A stretch of 64,000 nucleotides of DNA from Dendrophyllia cribrosa (GCA_024195265.1 JAJLRJ010000003.1:24412989-24476988); one strand, 5' to 3'; shown: positions 32,463-45,353, counted from the first letter of the stretch. Notes: a model not told the origin generated them from the letters alone. A program made the numbers and translations.

Positions 32463-33469
32463 TTGGAACCCCGAAATAACGAAACCCTATTTTACAAAGT
32501 CCCCGGTAAAACGAACGATATTCTTCAGCCCGGCCAAAGTTACAGTAAAATGAATACATGGAACAGAACGCAGATACAACGAATTAACCCCGGTATAACG
32601 AGATCCCCGTTACAACCAACACAATCCATGTAATGTATCCATGTTTGTAATCCAGAAGCTCAAACGTATAAGTTACCCCGATGTAACGAATAAATGTCAT
32701 CACGCGACTGACATTTAATGCAAAACAGATCAATGGGTGGTTTTCACGTTACGTCACGGCGGCAATGTTGGTGCACACCTACGAAAAAAAAATGAACTTC
32801 TTTTGTTATGTGCACCAACATGGCCGCCACGCTATGGCCTTTGTCATTTGAGTCCCACAGGACTGAAGGTCAGGTGGGTGAAAACCATCTATTACATCAA
32901 TTCCCCACTCCAGAAACTATGAAAAATACCATAAAGTGCAGGTTTGGGTGGTGCTTGATGTAAGCCTGATTTTTGAGTAGTACTGTAGCTCTTCCAGACC
33001 TCTATTTTTATTGGCCCCGTAGTACTGTAGCTTCTATTGTGTTTAGGTCTAGGGCTATTGTTTGTGTTGTTTAACCTATTGTTTCGTTAACCAATCACTG
33101 AGCTTGTTTGGAAAGGTACAGCCTCTCCCTGATTTTTCCAATTTCTTTTGTTTTCAGCACGAACTGCAACTGCACGTGCTACGCTTCAACTTCTTGGCAA
33201 TTTGCATACGGTGCACATTTGTATACGAACACACACAATGCTATACATCCTTGCGTTCCTTCATGTACTCTGAATTCCATTGTGCCATTCTAACAAAGGA
33301 GACTTAAATAATTACACCCCGGTGAGGCTGAGCCTGCACATAAATGATTATTATGGTATTTTTCGGAGTGGCCTATTATATCGGGGTTTCGTTTATAACG
33401 AACCCCCGTTATAACGAATACATTTCCCCAGTCCCTTGGCACTTCGTTATATCGGGGTTCCACTGTTTG
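32463..33469. mobile_element. Mariner-like inverted-repeat element, 1 kb, non-coding
   Basis: GGAACCCCGAAATAACGAA at the left pairs with TTCGTTATATCGGGGTTCC at the right. Internal GTTATAACGA repeats lie near both ends. It hosts the MITE at 32735-32892 and has no transposase. Confidence 0.7.
32735..32892. mobile_element. MITE family GTTTTCAC, diverged copy 3
   Basis: GGTGGTTTTCACGTTACGTC ... GGTGGGTGAAAACCATC is inverted. The body shares CAACATGGCCGCC and GTCCCACAGGACTGAAGGTC, reversed, with the copies at 19880 and 42673. It is nested in the 32463-33469 element. Confidence 0.65.
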
Positions 33470-33882
33470 CAAGTCAATAATCTTATGAAAATGGGTAGCA
33501 GCACCTAGACCTTGTTTCACTATCACAGTTTAATGCAGTTCCAAAGTCTTTGAGAGTAAAACTGAGGATCTGAATGATCTGACTGAGGATCAATTATCGC
33601 TTCAGGCGGAAATAAAACAAACAGGGAAATTGGTCCCCTACGCGCAGCCCTTTTTTGGGTCGTCACGCAACGTTTGCAGTTCATGCCTATATATTAATCA
33701 GTAACGTTGTTTTCAGTATTAAAAACTTAATCTCGTTTATGAGATTTCTAGCGTTTTGGTTGGTTCCCCAACTGACAGGTTCTCAGCTCATATCCCAGTT
33801 GTGGCAAACACAGCAGTTTCTATTAATTTTCAGTACTTAGACTTTGATGGATCAATACTACCACTCTTTATCAGTTAAGGCT

Positions 33883-34223
33883 AGTTTTCACAGGCGACGG
33901 AGTCGGAGTCGTACTGGAGTCGTAGTAGGAGTCGTAAGAGCGTTTCCGATCTTATGAAAATCGACAATCGGAATTATAAGCCGGGAGTCATAAGCTCGAC
34001 GGAATCGGAGTCGGAAGAATTAGAACGGTTACATTTACTTCCGATTCCGCTTATGACTCCGTAATCTTCTTCCGATTCCGCTTATGACTCCGTAATCTTC
34101 TTCCGATTCCGCTTATGACTCCGAAATCTTCTTCCGATTCCGTCGATTTAATTTTCACTTGATCGTAACGCTCTGCGCTTCTGATTACGACTCCGACTCC
34201 GTCGTTAGTGATAACCAGCCTTT
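33883..34223. mobile_element. MITE with internal 31-bp tandem repeats
   Basis: Ends AAGGCTAGTTTTCACAGGCG and the inverse of AAAGGCTGGTTATCAC, both followed inwards by GACGGAGTCGGAGTCG. Inside, CTTCCGATTCCGCTTATGAC plus CTCCGTAATCTT (31-bp unit) is repeated three times at about 34039-34135. Confidence 0.75.
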
Positions 34224-35292
34224 AGTGCTACAATAATGGTATTAAACAAATGCCCAGTCATTGTTAAACAAGTTATGGTCATCGCCCTGACGTAACAGCT
34301 TACCATAGTAACAGTATAACCTGTTAAAGGCACCCTTAATTTTATCTTCAAGTGATTATAACTGAAAAAACGAGCTCGGTGACCTGCATTTATATCTCAT
34401 GAATACGGGAAGCGTTTTTAACGAGATATAGTATACGGGGACAGATATGCAAATTAGTCACTCCTTCCTTCCTTCCTTGGGCTGTAAAAGTTTTTGGTAA
34501 TTCCCCAGTGTATTATGTCATCCCAATCTTCTTTCAGACGATGCATATCTATGTAACGCCAAGATGTTTTCATCGTTTTATTTACAGTATAGTCACAATA
34601 AATTCGGGACTTTGAAAACTGGCCGCTTAAAGGCTGATGTAGACGGCACAACTTTTGATGAATAAACCAAATTTGTTTTCATGTCTTAGCGTGACAAAAA
34701 TTCGCATTGTTTGAAATGAGAGAAAAATGGACACGTTTTTGCGCTAAAGGTCAACCTTTAAATGTCGTCAGTGGATCTGTTTCTCAAATGAAACTATATT
34801 CTTGCGTTTTACTACTGAACAGTGTATGTAGACCCTAAATATCACACATATGATCATATCGTGGATTACGGTATTTTAAAATAAATCGAGCCGTGTTTAA
34901 AATTAAACATACCGTACATTGCGTTACGCGTTGAAAAGAAAAATTTGGCGAAGTACTAATTGATATAACTATAAAGCTTCCACGAACTCTATCAAATCGA
35001 CTAAGCACGTGTCTAAATTCAAAATTTCTTTTTAACTGCATTTCGACACCTTTTTGTAAGGAAGCGTAGCTCAAATATGAATCAGTGATGTGTAGAGCGT
35101 TTCTTATTCATGGTTGGCTCACAAGAGCCTTTGATGTTATTGAAGGCCTCTTTCCCAAACATATCTTGTTTGATAAAGTAAATACAGGCGTATCGCGTAA
35201 ACCGAAAAATTATCCCGTCTATAAGACATTCTTGTAACGCTAGAAGGCTTGTTTCGCAAAATACTGACAGCCACTTTCTCATCCAATCAGAA
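34224..35292. other. Gene-free stretch
   Basis: 34445-34505 repeats the dispersed motif of 8755-8850. A minus frame at 35082-35282 has no recognised family. Confidence 0.35.
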
Positions 35293-35430
35293 GTAAAACC
35301 AAAACCAATTGTGAGTTGCTCGCACGCGTTTTCCCGCGCTACATGTATTTGCTTCGAGTTCTGATGGGTTCATTGGATTGTCTGCGTCTGTTGTGATTGG
35401 TCAGAGTGATAACTTTGGTTTTGGTTTTAC
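35293..35430. mobile_element. Short MITE with GTAAAACCAAAACCAA ends
   Basis: A 16-bp terminal sequence and its near-perfect inverse (TTTGGTTTTGGTTTTAC) flank about 105 bp. It is non-coding. Confidence 0.6.
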
Positions 35431-35893
35431 AACACTCAGCTATAAACCGCTCTATGGTCCAATAAATACTTGTATCAACCGTTTTAACTGAAAACAGAGT
35501 TTGAAAAATGTTTTATTGAAACACTTCAGACGCCAGCCAAGTCAATGATTAAATCAGTTGAGATCAAAAGGGTCTGCGCTTCAAATAGAATCCCACTAAA
35601 AAGATGACCTAGAGCAAGACGTGTAACACGACAAACAGCTTGATACCAGAGGATATACTGAGAACAGTACGTACGAGATGTTGGAATATGTCAGTAATGA
35701 GAGCGGGTGTAGTGAAATAAATAAATAACGAGGGAGAATCGAAGATCATTGCGGGCTTGCAAAGTAGGAAAAGATTAATGTCCTTAAAAATACCTGTTTC
35801 ATACTTAAGGGTATTATTTCTATACGTGCTTTTACAGCTCAGGTATCTAAATGTCAAGTCACCTATTTTTTAACTGCCATGTGAAAAAGTAAC

Positions 35894-36502
35894 TACAGTG
35901 TAACCTCTAGTTTGGGACACCTCCATTAAGGGGACACTTCTCCTGGTCCCAGCCGGCAAAACGCTCATATAATCTTGTAATTATCACCTCTATTAAAGGG
36001 GCACCTCCATTAAGGGGACAGTTCTCTTGGTCCCAGCTGGCAAAACGCTCATATAATCTTTGTAATTATCACCTCTATTAAAGGGACACCTCCATTAAGG
36101 GGACACTTCTCCTGGTCCCAGCCGGCAAAACGCTCATATAATCTTGTAATTATCACCTCTATTAAAGGGACACCTCCATTAAGGGGACAGTTCTCTTGGT
36201 CCCAGCTGGCAAAACGCTCATATAATCTTTGTAATTATCACCTCTATTAAAGGGACACCTCTATTAAGGGGACACTTCTCCTGGTCCCAGCCGGTAAAAC
36301 GCTCATATAATCTTGTAATTATCACCTCTATTAAAGGGGCACCTCCATTAAGGGGACAGTTCTCTTGGTCCCAGCTGGCAAAACGCTCATATAATCTTGT
36401 AATTATCACCTCTATTAAAGGGACACCTCTATTAAGGGGACTCTTCTCCTGGTCCCAGCTGGCAAAACGCTCATATAATCTTGTAATTATCACCTCTATT
36501 AA
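35894..36502 (+). repeat. Tandem array, 84/85-bp units with dimeric higher-order pattern (left part)
   Basis: CACCTCCATTAAGGGGACA recurs starting at 35918, 36002, 36087, 36171, 36256, 36340 and 36424. Odd units carry CTTCTCCTGG-CCAGCCGG and ATCTTGTAAT. Even units carry GTTCTCTTGG-CCAGCTGG and mostly ATCTTTGTAAT. The array begins with TACAGTGTAACCTCTA, a mariner-like end. It is cut at 36502 by the TTAA element and resumes at 39535. Confidence 0.95.
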
Positions 36503-39500
36503 GGGCCCATTATAGTATCTTTTCAGGCCGTTGCTAGGGAAAAATCAGTTTGCTCTAGCTCGGCAGATTTTTGCTTATATTTGACCAAATTTGAACAGCA
36601 ACCTTTAAGTACACTTGTGGTTCGGGTTGTGACGTCATCAGGCCACGCCCAATGTCACGTGACCCAAAACAGAAAAATGAGCGTAACTTCAGAAACTTAC
36701 AGTTTTATCAAAAAAAATTTGCATCATTTGATTTTATACACCATTTAAAAAAAACGTAAGCATGCGTTTTCTTTAAGGATGAAAAGTAAAAATAATATGA
36801 GGAAAAATGTGTTCTCAAAATCACGTTTTTGCGTCTTAATTTTTTGTTTTTTGATTTTTCGCGAAAAGCATGCTTACGTTTCACGAAAAATCTTTTATCT
36901 TTCGATTGAATTTGTTAAAAATAAATTAGCCTCTATTTGCGCCGAGTTAGGTTCGCCTTTGTCTTTACCGGAAATAGGTGGCCTGTTGTCAGCCTGGGCT
37001 TCCTGTGCTATAAATTGAAAACTGCCGATCTCTTGAAGTAAGACCTTCATTTCTTAGGATTTGTTGACTATGGTTATCGTTTGTGAAGTACGTTTCAACC
37101 TTCACTCGAAAAAGTTGCCTTTCTTTGCAGACAAGGAGAAACGAGTCACGCCTGTGCCTGTCAGATCACAAGCCTTCGATCACTTAAGCAGGCATGGGTG
37201 AGCAGGAAAATGCCTTCAAATCCAAAACGTCCAAAGCATTGTTCTGGTAACACACGCATCTGTGAGACGGTTTCCCTTGAATTTGAAGAGCAGTATGGCA
37301 CTTACATAAAAAAGAAAGAAACTTATCTTTCTCTTTCTTTTTCAAACAACAGTCGACAATCTTAGGAGCAAAAAATATAATTACTAGATATCCTCCATCG
37401 ACAATTTTTTTTCAATTTAGTTCTTATTATTTTCCCCCTCTAAAATAACAACAAAGCCATTAGAGCAGTCCTATTTGTTTTATCAGAAGCTTATTAGTTT
37501 TGTGCTTCTAATTTTAACACATGCAACGTTTTTAAGTCATATACAGATCGAAACGGAAAAGATGCAATGTTATTTTGTTTTGTTTGCCCAAAATTATGCG
37601 CCGTTTAATTTGTTTTATGTGCAAACGGTTATCTCAGTTAAGTGGTCATTTTTGGCGGAATAGCTCGAAAGAAATCAAACAGTTAAGAAGTACTCGATTA
37701 TTATTAAAGTGGAAGGCAGAATAGGCGAAGTCAAAAGACAAAAGTCCAAGGTTGAAGTCCGTGTTTTGAATAACAAGAAACCTTATGCAACACCAGCGCC
37801 GAATCCATCTAAATCGATGCTTCAATTTGTTTTCATTCAATGAAAATATAAATCTAAAACGTAAACATCTTTTTTCAATAGGTACAAGACACTATCTTAC
37901 TTTTTTAATTTAAAGTCTTTTTTTATTTTTTCACTGAAGTTTTTGCCTGAAGTTGCATCGTATCAACACACAATGACAATTTATCAGTTAATCCCGCAGT
38001 TAAGGTGGCTGAACACAGTTTCACTGTGCCTATGCGTCATTCATTGTCATTTTAAAACCACGAACGTCTGGGCGCCCAAAATTGGCGAGGCATACGAATA
38101 AGCAACAAACTATATATTTTGATATTTTTGTTGAGCTTTTAGGGTGTTGTCATGGCAACACGGTGGATTGAAAATCAGCCTGCAATATTTGGTTTCTTTT
38201 ATTTTCAGAAAATCTAGTCATTAGATTTTGTCCATCATTTGTCTCCAGTAAACTCGTAAAAATATTCGCATGTTAACACTGGTCTCATGTAATTTTGACA
38301 GAGGGATCTTCCGTAATTTGTGGTTTAAGATGTTTGCGTTTTGTAAAAATCTCCTCTGTTAGATTTCACATTTTTGATGGCAGGTGAGTTCGGCATATTC
38401 GGAACTATTATTGTGCCAAATTTCGTGAAATTCTAATGAGTAGTTTCGTAGAAATCAGCACGTTTCCGAGGAAAGTCGCTAAAACATCCAGTCACAATTT
38501 TTTGGTCAACTGCGCATGCGTTGCATTTGACTGGGTTCTCGATCCAAAGACAAAAACGACCAAAAAGGCAGTGTATTTCTTCAATGGTTCTATATATCAT
38601 CTATTGATTCAACAAACATTTTTACGAACAACAAATTGTTTGATTTTAAGACGAAAAACAACACTTTCGCGATCCACGCTGAGCAAAATAAAATAATCGC
38701 TGAACAGGCGCCACGTTTGTTTTTCTCAAAACTCTGCGCGCGCTGACTCACGTAAGCAGCTGAAATTGAAGAGCGCGCGCAAACTGTGTTCAGCCACTTA
38801 ATCTTTCACGGACGTAAAAAAAGAAAACGTATGAGTAATAAAACTAAACGAATTGAAAATAAATTTTTTATTAATAATTTCCGTCAAACAAATTTGAACT
38901 CACTGTACTTTGTTCATTCACACTTCGTTAAAATCTGTACAACTTTGACGGCTTCTAAGTTTATACTAGAAATCCGTCCTGAGAAATACGTAAAAACTGT
39001 AGCTACGAGAAAAACAAACGCGCTACGCTTCGCGTTGAAATTGCAAAAACTCGAGCACTTTTCTGCAAATGTTAACATCTTACTCACATGATGTTGGCTC
39101 CAGATATATCCTCTAACTTCTCAGTCCAGAATTCCTCGGCAGTTGACCTGGTCAGCATTGACAAAAAGAAACGAAAAAACGGTACGAAGACTGAAGCAGT
39201 AGGAATAAACTTTCAGCAAATTCCGATATCTGTGAACTGATCAGTTGAGCGTTCTTACTCCTTCAGTTATTTCTACGTTTTGAATCAGCTTGAAAACCGT
39301 CCAAGACGAATCTTTCCAGAGAAAAATATCCAGCTTCAAATAAGTTTAAGTACTAACCAAGAATTCAGGAGTTGAACGAGACGAACTTCAAATTTGGCAT
39401 TGTTTAGGACACTTTTGAATTTGTACGGACTCTCGCGCGAAGCTGCCAGTCACTTTCACCGGAAGTAAAATTGTACTTGATTTAGCTCTGCATAGCAACC

Positions 39501-39534
39501 GTATTACCTAGCAACGGAATAGTATAATGGGCCC
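36503..39534. mobile_element. 3.03-kb TTAA-flanked element inserted in the 84-bp array
   Basis: It starts GGGCCCATTATAGTAT and ends ATAGTATAATGGGCCC. Both ends also carry CCGTTGCTAGG inside. TTAA lies at 36499-36502 and 39535-39538. Removing the element and one TTAA restores CACCTCTATTAAAGGGGCAC exactly as in the array, so the boundaries are certain. No transposase frame is visible, so it is non-autonomous. It carries the 38004-38797 element. Confidence 0.9.
38004..38797. mobile_element. TTAA-flanked element nested in the 3-kb element
   Basis: GGTGGCTGAACACAGTTT at the left and AAACTGTGTTCAGCCAC at the right are inverted, with TTAA at 38000-38003 and 38798-38801. The GGTGGCT start is shared with the 23308-25027 element. 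It is non-coding. Confidence 0.8.
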
Positions 39535-39898
39535 TTAAAGGGGCACCTCCATTAAGGGGACAGTTCTCTTGGTCCCAGCTGGCAAAACGCTCATATAATC
39601 TTTGTAATTATCACCTCTATTAAAGGGACACCTCTATTAAGGGGACACTTCTCCTGGTCCTGGCTGGCAAAACGCTCATATAATCTTTGTAATTATCACC
39701 TCTATTAAAGGGACACCTCCATTAAGGGGACACTTCCCTTGGTCGCGGCCGGAAAAACGCTCATATAATCTTTGTAATTCAGAATCACCGCTATTAAGGG
39801 ACACCTATATTAAGGGGAAATTTCTCTTGGTCCCGGCCAGCAAAACGCTCAATACATATAATCTTTGTAATTGTTTAAGGGGACATTTCTCTTGGGGC
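39535..39898 (+). repeat. Tandem array of 84/85-bp units (right part)
   Basis: About four further units, increasingly diverged to the right (CAGAATCACCGC insertion, shortened last unit), mark the decaying edge of the array. Confidence 0.9.
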
Positions 39899-41439
39899 AA
39901 AGTGGGGCCGAAACGGTCCGTGGCAAACATGGCGCAAAATATATTCAGTACTGATTTGTATGAGAAGTCTGAGAATCCGACCACGAATATTTCTGTTCAA
40001 ATTATATACCGCATCTGACATGTTTTGAACCCGCCTACAAACTTGAGAAACCGGGAAAGTGATTTTACTTATCAGAATTGAGGGATATATATATATAAAC
40101 ATAAATATATGAAAATCATTATGTGAACTGCGGATAAACATGAGTGAAATTTGTGATCCTCACAGTGCGGAAAAAGTAACCTGAAAAAATTCAGGCTTGA
40201 ACGAGAATTGCCTGCAGCTGTGCTTGGAAACACTTAGTTGCGTTTTCAATACTCTCCCAGAATACTCTGTACATTTGTTTGTAAAATTGTACTGAAATTA
40301 GGGAGCGGAAAGAATTACAGAGCCGATAAAAACTACTCAACGATTTTGTTCAAGAGAATTCCATATCACTGCAAAGCATCGTTATTTTTATTTAGCGAAT
40401 TTTTAAATGAAGCAAGGATTTGACCTTTACCTAACGATTGAATATTCATCGGTACGAACGCAGGAAACAGATTGATAAATAGTCGAAATTGAGTTGAAAT
40501 AAAAAAAATTAGAGAAAAAAACAGGCCCCAACCCCGGCCACGGTCCCCGCCCCGCATTTTACTGACACCCGCCCTGAAATGTTCGTGGTCGCGGATTTTG
40601 TCGTCAAACCTCTGCCAGACTTCATTTTACTTGCCAAATGATAAAAAGCGGTTAATTGGCAACTTTCTTCGGCCTTTTAAAAGCGTAAGTTGCTTTTATA
40701 TGCGCTACATAAAGCAAACGCTTCGTGACAGTTGCAGCCACGAGTATAGGTACCAGTCTTCGACCGAAGTGCGCGATATAAGTGCGGGTTAATGCATATG
40801 ACGTAATTCAAGAAGACACGACGCAAAATGATCCCCAAGGAATTACAGCGGAGCTCTCGCGGGCCGAAGGCCCGCTGCGTAGCCCCATACTCATAGAACC
40901 TGTGCCCGTCATTTTTCATGATCATGGCTAGCGGAATGTTTCGCGGGCGCGGTCTGTAATGTGTGTGTGTCCGAGCGTCGCGCAAGGCTAGCTCGCGGGC
41001 GCGTGTGACGTCACAAAACATGCGCGTATGACGTCACGCAACATCCGGGATCTTAGCAATTTTGAAACCAAAGCGAGACTTTGTTTTTCGCGCGGCTACA
41101 CGGCCGAATGTCACGTCAGCTCGGTAAACACTTTGATGTTTTGCTGTGTTTACTAAGCGGAGAAAACCGTTTAAATTAAAGTCGTTATTTTCCTGCATTT
41201 TTTTCGCGGTTTGCTACTCAAGACAGGGATACTAATTAAGGGATACTCAGAAGTCGCTATAGTGGAAAAAGAAGAGCTTTCAGGGATAAAATCTTGCCTC
41301 GAGGAACTTCATACGTTTTTATCAATGTGGGAGCAATGCGGGAGCAATGCGGAGAGATGTTTCTCACTTCGGGTTTCAGAACTGAAGAAGCCGAGATTTA
41401 AAGAATTTCCAAGCAGTCGAGGGACTTAAAGGTAAAACA
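39899..41439. other. Gene-free stretch
   Basis: 40075-40110 is a TA-rich microsatellite. 40815-40850 shares CGACGCAAAATGATCCCCAA, inverted, with 43820-43890. 40860-41060 is GC-rich with repeated GACGTCAC. No exon was recognised. Confidence 0.4.
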
Positions 41440-42031
41440 AAATACATTTTTCGATGGGAATTTATTTTGATATCAATCTGTGATTGACTCTTTCTTTGTG
41501 TTCTCGCTAGTTTTGGAGAATTGTTTTTCAAACGTGCTCAAATTCAGTCGTTTTGATTTCTTTCATCGAAGACTGCTCGGCCTCGATGCGCTATAAATGG
41601 TTCGCGTTTTGCTTTTCAGAACAAAACTTATGGAGATTTGAATAAAACATTTTCGAAAGAAGATTATGTTTTCCATTTTTATGTGTTTGTTCATTCATTA
41701 CATAGGTTGAAAAGCGATTTTATGTAAACAAAACAAGACTTGGATTTTATAGTTCTAACTTCACTCGCGTCGTCTTTTAATATGCAAATATGTTTGTGTA
41801 TTTTTTGCAATTTTGATTTCCAAATCAGTTTCTCGGGCAATTTTTGATATGCAACCGGTGTATTTTATTCGGGAAATTTTTTTTTGTTTTTTTTTTTGTG
41901 AACTTTTGTACGGTCTAAATGTACTGTGCAGACGGTCGCGTTATACAGTTTTTGAGAATTGCTAAAATTAAAAAATAGCCCGGTCGTCAATCTTAATTCT
42001 TGTGCTTCCGACTGGCTTTCACCTTAGTTAA

Positions 42032-42206
42032 AGGCCCACCTTCACCCAAAACACGTTGCGGTCGTTTGCTTTTGTTTTGAAATGCTCCTTTGTTCAAACG
42101 CGTGATCTGATTGGTTGCACGCATTCAAGCGTGAATTTCGTGTTACACGAAATTCAACACAGAAAGTGATCACGGCGCGCACAGCATTTTGGGTGAAGGT
42201 GGGCTT
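42032..42206. mobile_element. 175-bp TTAA-flanked MITE
   Basis: AGGCCCACCTTCACCCAAAA and TTTTGGGTGAAGGTGGGCTT are inverted, between TTAA at 42028-42031 and 42207-42210. Confidence 0.8.
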
Positions 42207-42672
42207 TTAAGGAGCCATCGACATATTCCCTTGCTCCCCGCTTAACGTCCACTGGACGTTTAGGGGGGACGGGGAGGGGGGTAAGAAGAAGTCAAGTTTT
42301 GGGCGTTAGTGTGGGGCATTTGGGCCAAAACTCACACAATGATGTCTTTTTTTTAAAAAAAACTGAAAATAGTTTCAATACTTTATGTTTTGATTCAGTA
42401 CATAAATAGAACATATTAAAACAGTTCAATAGAAAACGAAAAAAATTCCCCACAAAGTCTCTTACAAAGTTAATACAAAACCAGATGTCCTCTCAATCGC
42501 GTTCATGAGCTTGAACAGAACAGGAACAGAACATTACAGGTTCTCAACTTTAAACTATTTTGCGTTCGTGGCAGTTAAATTTTGCGTATGTGCACACATT
42601 CCATTTATTATAAATGCGCATACAATATAAAAAACGCACACGTATAAAAACTCGGTGGCTCAATATAAACAA

Positions 42673-42830
42673 TAGAGCGTTTTCACTCACGTGACCTTCA
42701 GTCCCGTGGGACTCAAATAACAAAGGCCATGGCAGCCATGTTGGTGTTCCTAACAAAAGAAGTTAATTAAAATTCTTTTGTACGGGAACACCAATATGGC
42801 GGCTATGACGTCAAGTGAAAACGCTCTATA
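42673..42830. mobile_element. MITE family GAGCGTTTTCAC, copy 2
   Basis: It has the same ends and body as 19880-20040, with only a few base differences, and TA flanks. Confidence 0.85.
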
Positions 42831-42855
42831 CGAGAGAGTAAAATTATAAGTGGAC

Positions 42856-42945
42856 GTTAAGGAGGGGGGGTGGGGGGGGGAGGAGGGGGGTGGGGGGGGG
42901 AGGAGGGGGGGTGGGGGGGGGGAGGGGGAGGAGTGGTCTGAGCTT
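42856..42945 (+). repeat. G-rich low-complexity tract
   Basis: Runs of 5-10 G separated by single T or A (GGGGGGGTGGGGG, GGAGGAGGGG). The bordering GTGGACGTTAAG motifs on both sides hint at a palindromic element carrying it (about 42235-42975). Confidence 0.85.
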
Positions 42946-43155
42946 ATCGTCTGGTGGACGTTAAGCGGGGAACAGGGGAATATTTCGACGACCCCTAAGT
43001 TTTTCATCGGCTTTCTGTTCAGAGAGCTACGTTGTTAGGCTCAGCCTATCTATATATATTAGACAGTTGATTTCGAAGTTGGTAAACAGTTGTGATTAGA
43101 ATAACATTTGGCACCGGCTTCATACAGAAATTGAGAACAAAAAACGGAATTAACA

Positions 43156-44739
43156 TTAACATACGTAGTATTCAAATTACCGTTTATTTCCGTCAATTCT
43201 AAAATGAATATTTGTGGGTATAAAAATCAGATAATTTTGAACTGTAACAAAGTAGACACTATTTTACGAGAAGAAGTGAACATAAAGAACCGTTAAATTA
43301 ATTATAAACGAGAAATACAACAGCTAGGCGATTGAAAAACCTAAACCTGTTAACGTGTTGCAACGTTATAACCTGAACTATATAAAAAAAATTGGAAAGA
43401 ACAAAACTGCATGTAATATAAATCTAGATGTTTGTTTGCATGTTGTATTAGGTAAATGCGCCAGTTGCACCGTTTCACCGTTTCTTCATCTAAAAACTTT
43501 TCTGTCGAGATTCCGTCTCAAAGCGTTAATTTAAAAATTTACTCAGTTTGTATTCGCTCGCGAATAGGAAGACGTCGACAAAAGCATGCTTATTCTGGCA
43601 TCTTTTACGGCTTTCCTGTTATTTCTACATGGAAGCTCACCTGACAACTAGTGTCTACTTTCAGTGCGTATACAGTTGAAGGTGAAGTCCAGGCAACTGA
43701 TATTAACTAAAAATAACTCGTTCAATCGATTAGCCATTTTTAGACCTGAAAATATTTAAAACTCTTTCATTTTATTCTGGGGAAGAAACGTCATCCCATT
43801 CCATTCCGAAATTTCCTTGGGGATCATTTCGCGTCGTGTTTTAGTTGTATTTGGGGATCATTTTGCGTTCGGGGATCATTTTGCGTCGTGTACAGGTACA
43901 CGAACGACGAAAAAGATCGCCACTTGGTATCACAGGACGCTCAAGATTAGGATGCGTTCTCCCGACGTCGAACGCAATATAATAATATAATATTTTATTA
44001 ATATAATATTATATTATACAACGACGACTAAAATGAAAATTACACTTAGATTTTATCCCTCAGAAACTAAAACAAATTAAGATATCTATTTTACGAAGCC
44101 CGAGATGAAATTTCTTAAACGAGAACTCTCATTTTGGTATCAGAAAGTACGAGCATCTCAGCTTATGCGTCCTTGAAAAACAAACGATAATTTTGTTATG
44201 TAATTTTTCTTTTATAGTTTACAAATGGAGTTCTTTCAGTGCTTCAACAAATTATTTTGAAAATTATTCACTCAGTCTTCATTGTGTCTGAATGGACAAA
44301 ATGATTAAAATATTTCACACCAAATATTTCAGATGCATGGCTTATTATCTATATGTATATCCAACGGTTTTGTTCTTGTGTTGAGGTTTTGCTGTTTCTA
44401 GACAATTAGTCACCTGGGTCTCAATTTAATACCTTAAGTGTCTCGCGTCTTGAATAAAGGTTAAAGCAGTTTAACCGCATCCAAATAGTTGTGACGAGTG
44501 GCCCGTGACGTGTAATCAAGCCTTGATGATAACTCACATATTTGACAATGATAGTACAAGATAATTCTGTTGTTTTTTCTGTTTCGAATTTTGAAACCTA
44601 CTCCTAAGAAAAACTCTTCTTTCGTAAAAATTAAATTGTCGTTCTTGATACAATACATTTTAAAAATCTTACCTAACGTTTATAATATTTTCGTGAGTTT
44701 TCCAACAGTATATGTATTGTTTCGTTTCTGCGCTTTCAA
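43156..44739. other. Gene-free stretch
   Basis: 43815-43890 has GGGGATCATTTTGCGT three times. 43975-44015 is an AT palindromic microsatellite. 44461-44640 shares ACCGCATCC, AGTTGTGA and ACAATGATAATACAAGATGA-like sequence with 58145-58240 in the same orientation. Confidence 0.4.
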
Positions 44740-44809
44740 TTAATCTCGTACCCAGATCTCACTCGCACTTGTACTCGCCTGACCGTGGGAAATCTGGGTA
44801 CGAGATTAA
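44740..44809. mobile_element. Short palindromic MITE
   Basis: TTAATCTCGTACCCAGATCT and AAATCTGGGTACGAGATTAA are inverted around about 30 bp. Confidence 0.7.
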
Positions 44810-45353
44810 CTTTCAGACACGCAAACTCTGAAGTTCAAAGCTCAACTATCAAGGTTTCCGTTTTACGCTGCCGTCAATCATAATTATGATGACAAACATT
44901 GGACCCCTGAAAACAGAAACTGACAAAATGGATCCAAATCCACCAATCATAACCCACAAACATGACCTTTGGACCAAATCCACCAATCCCAACCCATGAT
45001 CACAACCCATGACATTATAACCATTTTGCGTAAGGCATCGTTCATCCTCGGAGACCCAGGGGCAGTTAGTCGGGGAGGGACGAAGTAAAAACTCGGCAAA
45101 ACTCAGCGCGACGAAAGTTTTCAAGAGCGAGTGAACGAGCCCCTGGGTTTCTACTCTTACCGAACCAGTTCCACGACCATTTGAAATCCCCGTCTCCGAT
45201 TGGGCAGAAAATTTCTGGCATTGTATTTTTCTGCCCAATCAGCGAGCTGCATCTATCGCGCCATTTTCGTGCCTTCTTACACGAAGATTGTTTTTTCTTG
45301 ATCGCCATTGCGTTGCTCGTTCAACTTGCTTGGAAAGTTTCTTAAAACAAACT

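Larger units (their letters stand above)
41440..43155. repeat. Dispersed repeat, inverted relative to 58690-59440, interrupted
   Basis: 41450-42030 and 42985-43155 match the reverse complement of 58690-59440. Shared markers are GTCTTGTTTTGTTTACATAA-like sequence, CAGACGGTCGCGT, and TTCAGAGAGCTACG followed by AGGCTCAGCCTATC. The interruption (42032-42984) starts exactly at a TTAA. Confidence 0.7.

Noticed and set aside
35894..36502. CRISPR-like regular array
   Set aside because: The units are fully repeated without unique spacers, and the context is eukaryotic; it is a satellite-type array.
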